Of a stretch of DNA of 64,000 bases, positions 1-12,800 are shown in pieces. Source of the DNA: Saccoglossus kowalevskii (lineage: Eukaryota > Hemichordata > Enteropneusta > Harrimaniidae); NCBI RefSeq assembly GCF_000003605.2, contig NW_003123430.1:5486-69485 (forward strand), read 5' to 3'. The notes beneath the pieces are model-generated. The model saw only the letters and a program-made list of their open reading frames with translations. It did not search any database and had not been told where the DNA came from. The stretch's first letter is position 1, and every line of letters begins with the position of its first letter. Made by a program: the position numbers and the translations under genes.

Positions 1-845
1 GGCTTAGTGAAGCCTCAGTCTGGCAGAAACAGCCCTGTACTTCATGGCAGCACTGGTCAAATCAATCGCAATGAAAGTGTTAGAACTCCACTCAATTTGG
101 GAAGCACCACTGTGGGGCGTGGCGAAAGTAAACCAGCTGTGTTAGCTAATGGAAGAGTTGGACAAGGAAGGTTTCATCCATATGATGAAAGGCCGAGTAA
201 AGGTGTACCTGTGAAGTTGCCATCTCCAAAGAGTCCTGATAAGAACATTACTTTTAAAGCCCTCAATGAGCAGCCAATCAGACCGTTGAATCGGTCAGAC
301 AGTACGCGCAGAATTGCTGCCAAACTTATCATGACACCAAATCAAGACGCTCCATCAAAATCACCACTCTCTCCATCAACTGAGGATAGAAATACACCAG
401 CCAGGAAACGTTCTCCTGCTTTGAAGAGAAGGAAAATGGCTTGTTCCACAGACAGCGAGCCAGTGGTGCTAAGCAGTAAAAACCACACTAAAGAAGTACA
501 AAGCATTAAACAGAAAGCTGCGGACAGAAAACAAAAGCTACATGAGTCCGAAATGACAGTATCGAAAGATGATCCTGGAGTTATTGAACTTAGAAGAACT
601 TTCACGAAAGAATCTCCTAAACGGAGTCGTTCGCTGCGACGCTCAATGAGAAAGCCCAGTTCAAACTTTGTTAGCCGTGTTGCCAAGAACAAAAATGTAG
701 ACATTATATCCGCAACACGGATACAGGCTGCATGGCGAGGTTATTATGCACGCAAGTACAATACCGAAATTGTGAAAGTTCGTAACACCATAAGAAACCA
801 TAGAGTAGAAGACCATATCAAACAACTCAACGCTGAATTAAAAAA
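1..845 (+). CDS. CEP97: CEP97-like exon with IQ motif
   Basis: This exon is open from the first base of the window (frame GLVKPQSG...), so its start lies to the left. It is Ser/Pro/Lys-rich and disordered for about 235 residues, with a basic SPKRSRSLRRSMRK patch, then the calmodulin-binding IQ motif at about 712-756 and the start of a helix (VRNTIRNHRVEDHIKQLNAE). The exon ends at the donor AA/GTAAGA (845/846) in phase 2, and reading on would stop at once. The stretch of codons without a stop and the family match make it secure. Confidence 0.85.
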
Positions 846-3800
846 GTAAGAATTACTCCTTAACTTTTTGTAGTACAGTTATGTATCTATGTTTTCATGT
901 ATGTATGCACCATGTGGGTCCATGTGAACTTTGATTTGTGGTTCTATTAAATGTATATATTAATACCACCTGCCTTGTACAACGTCCATATGATGCATAC
1001 AAGTAGGTGTAATATTGTCATGTTCAATTGTAGCATTCCAAAACAGGATTGAATTGAATGCTAGTTGCTATGCATTTTGGAGTTTCATTAGAAATTATTA
1101 CAAATTATTACAAATTATTATTATTATTGGTGAAAAAAAAGCATTCATCGGAATTTTTTCTATGAACTTTTTTAAATTCATGTTCATCATTTGTTCATGA
1201 TCACTAAAAGCAAGACTTGATTTCTCATTTTTTGTTAACCATGTGTCAGCAACCAATGATAGCAGTGAAGCAGTTTTGACATGTACACAATTGTGAATTA
1301 GAAACTGGATAACATTTTGCAAAAGAGCAGGAAAAGTTTATTTATTAGCTGTCTGATTGTATAGTACCTGTGGGGGGGGGGGGGATTCATTGTTTGTATT
1401 TCACCACAAGGCTAGCACATTGCTATCCCAACTTGCCAAGATGTTAACCAAATATACCACTACAATGGTACATACACTGTACATAAACTTGTATAGTACA
1501 GGAAACATTTTTAAAATAGTCATAAAACTTGTATGAAATGCCAAAATCAATTAACAAAATCTTAAATCTTAAGTTGATTGAGTAATCGTTTTTATGAAAG
1601 AAATAATGGATTCTGTTGATTCTAAAAGAGATGCTATCGTAATCTGTATTGCAGGTACCGGTATACAATTAATGTTACATACTGCTTACGCTTGGTGTCA
1701 GTGGCTTATGAGTCATCTTTTGGATCTCTGCCAATTATATTTACGGTATTACCAGTATTGATTTTTGGTGTCATTTTCAGTGACCTTCTACTACTTGCCC
1801 TGTATAAATCAAAATATATTTTTCTCACATCTGTAGGACCAAAGAATTGTACGAGCAAGAGAAAAAGATGAGAACGCTGCAGATGGAGGCGATTAAATTC
1901 CTCTGGGAGCAGGTAAGGTGATATGTGAGATGTGGGGGCACACATGCCACTCCCCAGTTGATTTCTTGACATTAATGAGTGTCGTAATATTGAGCCTAAA
2001 CATGCTAGATTAACAGTTAGACCTAAGACTTGTGTGTTTGTGTCGCCCATAAATCTATTGTTATTGGCTTTTTAAGGTCAGTGTAATGTAATGTTTTGAT
2101 TCATAGCAACGAACACAACAAATGGCAGGGCAAGGCTTGATTTAGAGTTGCCAATAGACTATGATTTTGTGCTACCTTACTAAATTAATCAGTGGAAGTG
2201 CTGAATGTCAGAATGAAATATTGCTACCACCAAACACCTGTTGATAATCTATCCAGGGTTTATAATTGTGACTAGGTGTTGATGTAAGCTTGTCATGACT
2301 TTGCATTGATGGTGGGTCTCTAATCACAGATTCATTTGTAGGGTAACCTCTTTGTACCATTGTTCTAATAGAAGCACATCTCCAATAGAAGCACACATAA
2401 ACTGCCAATTTTCTTAAAAATGTGACTTATTTTGAGCATAGAGATACACCAGTCTTTTACTAAAAGTACATATAAGGTCCTACCTTGAATTCCCACTGAA
2501 ATGCCAGTTTATCAGTAGATTATTATCGTGTTTTTTTCCTTGTATGTACACTTGCAGGTGCAGGCACTACACCAATGGAAGGAAAACTTCAACCAAGAGG
2601 GCAAACCACAATCCAAATCAACAAGAGCAACGACGACGACAGCATCAGCCATCCAGCAAACCCTGCAAGATCCATCAGCCAAAGAAGCTGAGCTGGAAAA
2701 GAAATGCACTGAACTCCAGCAGCAGGTATCATACCTCACATGTGTTGAATTGTTGCAACAAGTCCAAGTCTCGTAGATCCATCCATCGCCCATTGTGCTG
2801 GGCAAGTGTACAATCAGTACAACGCAATTGTAAATTTGAAACATTTAACTAACTTAGAACTGGTGGTGATGTGGTATTAAAACATTGATTTTTATTTTTC
2901 TCTAACTCCAAGAAAATTAGTTCTTTAATGTGATCTACAGAGTTGTTGGATGGATGGTTTGTGAAGTATTTTTGTCAACCAAATCTTGATTTCAAAGACT
3001 TTTCGTGAGATGAATATGGCAATCAATTTAAAAGCAAATTGCAAATTTAGAGTATATTTTTACTGCTCTTTGTCAAACTAAATAAATAGGCCACTATTTT
3101 ACCTAAGGAGCAAATTATTTTTCTATATTAATGAAAAGAAAAATCTGTAAATATCTAAATTATTGAAATTTTTTCATAAATTTAATACAGTACATGCTTT
3201 TCCGCATATGTTGTATTTTTGTATTTTTCCCCGAACTTAGAAGTGAGTTTTATTTTTACTGAACACAGTATACTCATAGGAAGGTGTCTCTCCTATAGAA
3301 AATTTAATGTTTTTGTGCCCATGATGGTTCAAGTTAAAGAACTGGATGGCTAATGCATATTCTAAGAGAATACAGCTTTTTATTGTAGGGGAGATCTACT
3401 TGGCTTGGATAAGAAGCAACTTTTAAATGTATTTTCGTTTGTTTTATTATAATTTTTTTCATAGTGGATGCCAATCCAAGGTAGCCAGATTTTTACTAAT
3501 TATTGCAATGTGGTTTTCATCGTTTTTCAGAAAAAAGGTTTTAGTAGTATGAGAGTCATGTGATGAAGCTTGTTTTCATCTTTGGTTCTATATTTTGAAA
3601 CTTTTTAAAAAGTTGAAAAATAACTTATAAAATAACTGGTAAAACACTAGTCTATGTTCAATATCTGTGGGTAAACCCAGGCCTTGATCAAGATAATAGC
3701 CATCACCAAAACATATCCAGTTGTAGAAATTGTAACTGGCTACAATAACCAACTTTAATTTGGGATATTCAGCTTAGTAAAAATTTAAGCTGGAGTTGAT

Positions 3801-6800
3801 ATAGCAAATATATTGTTGTAATAACTCTAATAAGAGCTAAAGAAATTGTATGGATAATTTAGTGTTTTGTACATATTTTGTTTGTCTTTGTGTGTTGTCA
3901 ACTGTGTGTAATTATATATAAAAAACAAACAGATATACATGTATATCAGTCCTGGCTATCTGTAGAAATGAAATGCATTCATGACCACAAATGTTAGTTT
4001 GTATAGTACACAATCAAAATATGAGGGTAATAATTTATTAAAAATAAGAAACTGGTCAGGGATCTCTTTACCAATAGCATTGATAGTGGGAGTGCAATAT
4101 TGATCTTATCGCTCTGCTGGAAAGTTTTTATTTCTCTTTCATTTATTTTCCTACTGTTGAAAAAAGTATTGTAGCTTTTTATTGGTCAGTTTGAACACTT
4201 ATTTTCACAAAATGTTTTATTTTATTTTTTTTAATGTGCCTTTAAATTTGTAAAATTTAATGTAATTTGTGGTCAATTGGCTGATTCAAATTTTATTTTT
4301 TGATTTCTTATTATTTGTAATGCAAATTGCCCAATTTTGAAACATTTTCATTGGTTGACTCCATTAGTCTGTTTTTCAAAAATGATTGGTTAATTTAAAT
4401 CAAACTTAATGGTGGTATAGCTGCTAAGAAAATCTAGCCAGTTGTACAGATTTTCCGTATGTGAAAATAAAATAATTAAAATTGACATGCAAGGTGTGGT
4501 TTGTTTGTGCACCCCAACCCCTCCTTCCCTGCAGTTGAATGGTATGTTCCATATATATAATACTTTATACCATGGTTAGGAAATTTGATATTGGCAGATA
4601 CTCATTTGTAAGAAGTGAATTTATCGACTGTCAATGCCTGAAGAACTTGAATGAAATTGTTATAAGATTATTGATTTCCCAGAATCCAAGAAATATTTAT
4701 ATCCAAAGCGATTTACGGCAATACACCCATAATTAAAAAAGCTTCATGCTTAAGCTGAATGAAACTCTATAGCTGTATCATTACGACTTATATCCACATT
4801 ATCATAACTAACATGAAATAAAAAAGTTACTTCTGAATCATAAATTTAGTTATTCCTTAATTAAATACTTTTTAAGCTAAAGCCGTTTTTCATTAATTGG
4901 TCAATGGTGCTGTCCAGTTGGGCATCTTGACTATAGAGGGCGCCATCACACAATTGGCTGTCGTCCAAATCTAGTGGCAACCCCCAGCCGATGAAAACAA
5001 AAGGCCTTTGTTAAGCGATGTCTTAAAGTCTATTGTTATCTTTATTAAATATCGCCATTGTAATCTTTTATATAAAAAATGAATTGACTAAATTGTTTTG
5101 TTGTTTTGTTCTCAATAACACTTGTAGGTTGGAGAGTTACAGGATACATTAAAAACGGTAACCAGTCAGCTGCAGAGTTCAGGCTATTCAACAACTCACA
5201 GTAGTCTAGATGCATCCGATAAGAAAGCTATTATGCAGGTCAGTCAGTCAGTCAGTCTGTTCTACTTCTATAATGTATAATCGCTTACCTATATTGTTCT
5301 GTCACATCCAGTGGTGGACAGATGACATGTACTTTGTGAATTACCCGTCTGATTGTTAGGACCTATGTCACAAAATTTACTTAATATTGATTTATTAATC
5401 ATTGAAATTGTGGTTTGTTTGTTGGAACTCTAGCGTAAACATGCATACATTGTAAATCTTAGATGAAATCAATTTGTATTTTTGCTGAGCTTTGTTGTTA
5501 GACAGTCATTTAATTACAATTTGGATCTGATAACTGACTACTATTATAGCAAGTGAAATACACTGAATAAATGGCATGGTAAATACTAAATCAAATGCGT
5601 GACTCAAACCAACGTTTAAATATGGAACGACACATCTTCTACTCAGCCACTATGCATCCCCTCAAAAAATGCTTAATAATAAATTCAGAATATGTCCAAA
5701 GTGAAGAGAACCATTATAACAAAAACTGATTTGATAATTAAAAAATTGTATCTTGCTTTCTTTGATGTGCAGGTTCCATTTGCAACCATGCAAAAAGAGC
5801 ACCCGGTCAAATCTGTCCCAGTATTGCCTACCGCACCACAGAATCTGACCCTGCAAGTCAAAGTAAACGGTGCCATCCTCTTGAAGTGGGAACCTTCCGC
5901 AGTGCTGGACACAGATGGAAAGAATCTGGTGGATCACAAAGTGACAGGTTACAAGATATATGTCAATGGTCATGAAGAAGGCATTGTGGAAGGGAGCGAT
6001 ACATGGGCCATTATTGAAGGACTTTCTGTTGGCACACTCTATAAGTGAGTTGAAAATTAAAATAAGCGAAGTAGTTATACATTTTTGTATGTATGGGTGA
6101 GAATTAGGTAAAAGAATGAATGCAAAATTACATTTAGGCCAAAAGACAAATATTCAATTTTGTAAGCAGAATTCAGTGTTCATAAAAAATCATAAATTTA
6201 ATGACAATTTTAAAATTAAAATAAAAAGCCACTCGCATGTGTAGATTGTTAGTAAACACTACTGATATATTTAATTTAGTTTCAAAGTCACATTTGATAA
6301 TATTACCATAACGTATTTATGAAGGGGAATTGTTGCCATACAATGTATCTCTGGGCATCAAGGCATTGAAGTTAAAGCTTGGTCTTGTCTCTATTCTGAC
6401 ACTTGTTCAAGATGTAACTTCCACTTTTCAGACATCTGCACTGCATTCCCTTTTAAGTACTTTTTTCATTTGTCAACAGATTTAATATTAGAGCTGTATC
6501 TGATGCTGGTGAGTCACCTGATTCAAATACTGCAATCACTACATTATCTATAATTTCAACACCATCTGAGAAAACCCAAGATAAACCAGATAAGCCAGAT
6601 GAAGATGATCCATCACCAAAAAGAAAAAGCAGCAAGGACAGTAGCCCAGGTAGCAGAAAGACATCCAAAGATTCAACATCTTCCAGACGATCATCAACAG
6701 GGTCTACAAAGTCAAGTGGTAAATGTCATGGTCAGAGCACAAATGAAACTGATAAGGCTGAATATTTGAAAGATGGCGATCAGAAGATCAGAAAAAATAG

Positions 6801-9800
6801 CAAAGATGTGGAAAAAGAGAAGAATTTGGCAGCAGAGAGAAGGTACAGTTCAGAAGAACCAGTGAAACAGGATCTTGATTCAAGCAATCCAGTGAATGAT
6901 GCTAGACAGAAAGAAGAGAAGGAATTGGCAATCGAAAAGAAGAGAAGCAAGGACGAAGCAATGAAAGAGAATCTTGATTCAAGTGATCCCGTTGAGTCAG
7001 TGAAGGATGCTAGACAGAAAAGAAAGAAGAGCAAAGAAGATGCAAAAAAAGAGAAGGAATTGGCAAAAGAGAGGAGGATAAGTAAGGAAGAAGCAATGAA
7101 AGAGAATCTTGATTCAAGTGATCCGGTTGAGTCAGTGACAGATGCTAGACAGAAAAGAAAGAAGAGCAAAGAAGATGTGAGAAAAGACAAAGAATTGACA
7201 ACAGAGAGGAGGAGAAGTAAAGAAGAAGCAATGAAAGAGAATCTTGATTCAAGTGATCCGGTTGAGTCAGTGACAGATGCTAGACAGAAAAGAAAGAAGA
7301 GCAAAGAAGATGTGAGAAAAGACAAAGAATTGTCAACAGAGAGAAGGAGAAGTAAAGAAGAAGAAATAAAACCTAGTCATGATTTATGCGATTCGATATT
7401 GAAGAACAGTGAAAGGAAGAGAAAGTCAAGCAGAGAAGACAAGGAAGCAGGAGCAGGAACAGGAAGAAGAAGAAGCAAAGAAGAACGAAAGCACAGCAAA
7501 GAGGAGAGTGATGCACGCAAGGAAAGGAAGAAGAGTACAGAGCATGCAAAGAAGTTGGAACAGAAAAAAAAGGATTCGGTGATAGAAGAAAAGTTAGCAA
7601 AAGAGTCAAGCAATGACGAAGTTGCGAAAGAGGATTCTCCAAAAAGGAAAGATAGGAAGAAGAGTAATGGTGATGAAGCAAAAAAAAGTAAGAGAAAGAA
7701 GAGTAAGGAAGATACTAAGCAAGCTGAAGAGAAGTTGGACAAGAAATCTTCTGTAACACCTGAAGTTGCCATGCCCTCTGAAAAGGAACAGATGATTGAA
7801 GATGATTCCAAGAAAGACAGTTTGCAGGAAACTCCTATTACCACAATAACAACAAACAGTTGCGCTGAAATATCGGCCCAGGAAATAAAAGTATTACAAG
7901 CAGATCTATGTGCACCAGGAACAGAAGCAGTTGAATCACCAAGACAAATAGATGAACCTCCAGCAGCGATAGTTAAGACAGATGCCAGAGAGCCTCTAAG
8001 TATTAATGTCACACCCAGTATAAAAGAACGTCCCAGACATTTGTGTTTGTTAGATACAAATGCTCCAGTTATGATCAGCACTGTTATTGATACTCCATTC
8101 CATGGTGCTAAACTTTTGAGTCGTTCAATGTCCCCAGATTCTAAAAGCTACAAGAAATCACGCCATAGAAGTGGATCCAAATCTCCCATTAAAAGCTCAC
8201 CCAAAAAGCATCACCACACCAGGGAATCTGCATCAGAACCTAGCTCACCAACTGATCGACTGGCTCCATATCACTCCAATATCCTGTCTAGTTCATTGCC
8301 AAGTTCTTCATTGGTGTCTGATCAAAATTCAGCTGTGACAATTGAGAGGATACCTACCGTTGATGATATGACTAAAGAAATTGAATCTGGAGATTTCGAG
8401 GAACCTGTCTCACAAGCTTTTTCTGCACCCATCAGAAAAAGTGCTGAAATGAGGAAGAGTTTTACAAGACAGTTAGCAGCAAGTTTTAACGTATCACTTA
8501 CTGGAGCTGTTGATCAAAGTGTTGAGGATCCTGTTGTCAGAGATTATAAATCAACTATTTCATCTCACATGACAGAAAAGATGACAGCTGTAGTTGTATC
8601 TTTAAATGAATCTCAAGATGGAAGTGTTTCTTCTATGGACAATACACTGCGTACCAGTGATGAGATGAGCAGCATCAAATCAATTGATTTGTTAATTAGT
8701 CAGCAGAAGCAGGAAAGTCCATCATCTGCAGAAAAGATGAAATCTGATGAGATTATTCAAGAGAACAAAAATTCTGATGCTATTGTTGTTGATCATCCAG
8801 AGAAGATGGGCACTGGGGATTTTTCTTCTGGTAGAGAGGCAGTTGATGACAAGAATGAAAGTACCCAGGAACCAGAAGTCCAGAAATTCACTGTGTTGGA
8901 ACTGAATAAAGAACAGGCAATGGATACCGAGGAGGACATTGATATTACTCCTTCTAAAAACCTAGCAGTTGATGTTACAGATGCTGTTAAGTCTTTTGAA
9001 AGCTCAGAAGGAAAAACAGATGAAGCAGAAGATTTTGAAGATGCGCAAGAATGGGCTCATGAAACAGGCAACAATGATGATGTGCCAGCAACTGAGAAAA
9101 ACCACACAGTCAGTCCTGAAATGCTATGTGATGATGCAGATGCTGAGAATGTAATGAATCTGGAAGAGAAAGGTAACAATCATTATGCTTGTCATTTTAT
9201 TATCAGAACAATTGTCTAATGAAATATAGCATTAAGTTATCATACTTCTACAGAGATAAAGTGATAAACCAGTAGTTGTCTGTTGCCCATACTCCCTGCT
9301 CTGAAAGTGTCTGTGAAATGCATATCATCATCTATTCACTTTTAAAATTCATGTACTCATGAATGTGTATACTTTACAAAGCAAAATTATCTTAGAATCC
9401 TGAAGCACCAAACCAGGTGTACACAACACATCTGTTTGACACAAAATAATTATTTTAATGCCTCAAATCTGCAAATGATCTGGGTATTTTGATTGCTTGA
9501 AATTAGACATTTGACAGACACTTGAAATCATTCTCTTCTACTCTTCATTCAAGTCATTATCACATCTTGCTATGACTCATTTTTGGTATACTCTAACTCC
9601 CCTCAGCCAGTCTGACATACTCACCCTCACTCAGCAGAATTCCTAGACCCCAAGTATGACCTGTTTCTCCCAAGAATGCCATTGTTCCCTCAAAGGTAAG
9701 CATGTACTGGGGCGCTTAGGGATGGCCTTTGGATTTTGTTTGGACTGAGTGCTGTGTAATTTTCTACTTTTACTCAAAGATTCCTCTTAAGCCATAAAAG

Positions 9801-12800
9801 CATGTTATTTATGCACATTTTATTGACCTCAAAGCTCTGACCAACAACTACCTGCTGCTATCCTACCAATAGCACATCAGTGTCGCTTGTATTGGGAAAG
9901 ATGTTCAGGAATTCAACTATTGTTATCATGCGTTAATAAAACAAGGCACTTCTCAGTTTGTAAAAGCAAATTGTAAACCTGCTTGCTTTAAGAAACTAAC
10001 ATAAAATAAGTTTCAAAAGGGTTGTATGGGACAATTGTGCAAGCCAAATCAAGGATCCCGGAGAGTAAAATTTCCCTCCAACAAGAATGTTATTATAGTT
10101 GGTGTAAAACTACTAAGAAGTTAAAGACTTTGAAATCAAAAGAATGTACAAACATGATAAATGTAGGTTTAGAATACTTTTTATATGCACAGTGCTACAT
10201 GGCTAACATTGCTTGACTGTTGCTGTGTGTTTTGTTCTATCTTATCACCACCAGACTTCTCGCCTAAATATTTCTACACTTTTTCTCATATTTGTCAATA
10301 TTTCTGGAAATAAACTCTAATTTTAGAGCCAATAGACAAAATTTCAGTTAATTTTCAGTTTTTACTCAAAACAAATTTGCTATTTTTGTCAGTCTTCTGA
10401 AGGAAAGTGCAGACTATAAATGAGACTATTTTGTGAATTTGTGATGAACAGAGAGAACGTGGTGAAAAGGTTAAGAAATCATTCCAGGCCAATGCATGTA
10501 CCAGTGCTTACTGTAATGATACCTTTCCATGTCTATATATGGGCATATGACCTCCATCATGCATTTTGTCTGATCTTCTTGATTGCATATTAGAAAAGTA
10601 TATGCATACATGCATGCTTATAAGCCTCTTTATTGTTTTTTGATATATTCCCATATTTCAGCCCACATGTCTGTTGACATCCAGCCCTCTTTGGTAAGAA
10701 GCATATTTTTCTTGTGTAAACCATACATGTAGCTTCCAAAACTAACTGCTTATGTTTTATTTTATTTTTTAAATGATACTGTAATTTACTTGTCAGTAAA
10801 TAGATATTATTTTGTAATCTGGTTGTGTATACTCTAACCCGCTTAATTTTCGCCAGACACAAAGGTGTGAAAACATCATTTTATAGCCATGAAAAATGTC
10901 CCAGTGAATATTATCGTGTCCATGTTCTGTTCTGAATACCGTTATATAAAATAATCATTTTATATCTCTTTGCATGATATTATCATAAATATATGTCATG
11001 TTACATGACATTGATATGTGTTTACTCATTTTGTACAACAAAGCCAATTTGGCTCTGTATTATAGATTAAATTTTTTTTTTTCAAAATACCCAGCTCAAA
11101 CTCTCTTCAAAATTAATTAAACCACAAAAGTGTCTTGCGGCGAGAATTTACTGTTTAATTTTATATATGTTGTACTGTTCTGGAATGTATTTTGTTGACA
11201 ACACGCATGTGGTTGTTAACAGTCTGTTACAAACTGCACTCCATTTGCATTGTTTTTATCATAATAGTAAAATCAACAAAACATCAATTCTAAATTAGGC
11301 TGAAACAAAAGTTTTTGTTTCTCATCCCAGGGAAAGTTTTAAAAAAATGGTGTGGCTTTAAATTTAATTGTTTGGGAAATTCAGATTATTGAATACCACA
11401 AAAATAAGATATATTTTTAACATTTATAAAATAATGCTTTTGAATGAAGATTGATTTATCAAACAGAAAACAAAACTTTCTCTGCACTTAACATGGTATG
11501 TTAAAATGAAAACAAAGTGTGCAAGGGCACATGTTTCAAACTGACATACACTTTGATGAGAAACAAAATCATATTTTGGACCTTAGTTTTCAGTATGCAT
11601 GTGATTTTATTTTTTTCTGCAAAATATAAAGCATGATCCCTTATTCTTGATTTACTTCTAATTCTTGAGATTCTTGTAAGCTGCATGATTTTTAGGTAGT
11701 GTTACTCTCCTGAATGTAAATGTTGTATTTGCTCTGTTAAACCTGTTAAAGATGCAAGTTAAACAAGTTGTCTTTTTATGGAGGTTGATTGATTTTTATC
11801 AGATATTTGTAGAAGAGAAATAAATAAATAGAAGTATGTTTTTTTTATTCTTGATAACATTGAAAATAACATTTACACTACCACTAGTGTACAAATGGTC
11901 TTTATATTAAGGTAGACACATACTCCTTTATACATTCAAACCTGTGTTAATGACCACCTTAATATAAAGACCACCTGCCTATAATGACCACCTTAATATA
12001 AAGACCACCTGCCTATAATGACCACCTGCCTATAATGACCACCTGCCTATAATGACCATCCTTTTAGCAATATTTTCACAGATTCGCCTTTGTTGAGAAC
12101 CAAAATAATAATTAGCATTTAGTTTATAATGTAACAGTTTCTAATTTTCTCTGGTCAAATTGATTTGATTTTGACAAATATATGTGTTCTGTATCAGAAT
12201 TTAACATTTTAAATATAAAATAAAGGAATTACGTTCTTGTACCTACTAATTATGGTGCAAGACCTGTAGCGGCTGAAAAGCATGTCATGTTTTGAGTTGT
12301 GTTTATGCTGCATGCTGATATTACCTTGAGGGACAATCTGCCTATTGATGTGTAAATTTATCAGAAATCTTATTTATTACAAACTTTTCCAGTCAGTTGA
12401 TCCTCTTACTAAGTTCATGTACCAGTTCAAGGCCTTATAAATGTAGGGCTGGGTGTCATCACTAAAGTGGGACACTTTATAATTTCTAAACTGATCTCTG
12501 TATTAGAAACCTGTCTATTATGAATGCTAAGTCACTATGCTTACCCCATAAACATCTCTGTAGCCAAACAAAACACACACAGAAAATATACTACTATAAT
12601 AGAAGTTTCAATAAAATATAGGTGATTTTGCTTTTCTATAAAATGGAAGCACGGTGGAATATTTATGGTGATATTGAAAAAAATGAATATCCTATTAATT
12701 TGGGGGGGCACACACAATTTTGTTTTGTTTTTAACTACTATTAAAAAGGAAATCAAAGCACTTGTCATTGTAGTACAATTAAAATTTCAATATTGAGAAC

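Noticed and set aside
6780-7325. 181-codon minus-strand frame opposite the CEP97-like charged exon, and similar ones at 7373-8081
   Set aside because: These are mirror images of a Lys/Glu-rich repeat (reverse gives Ser/Leu/Phe). The plus strand has the splice sites and the domain.
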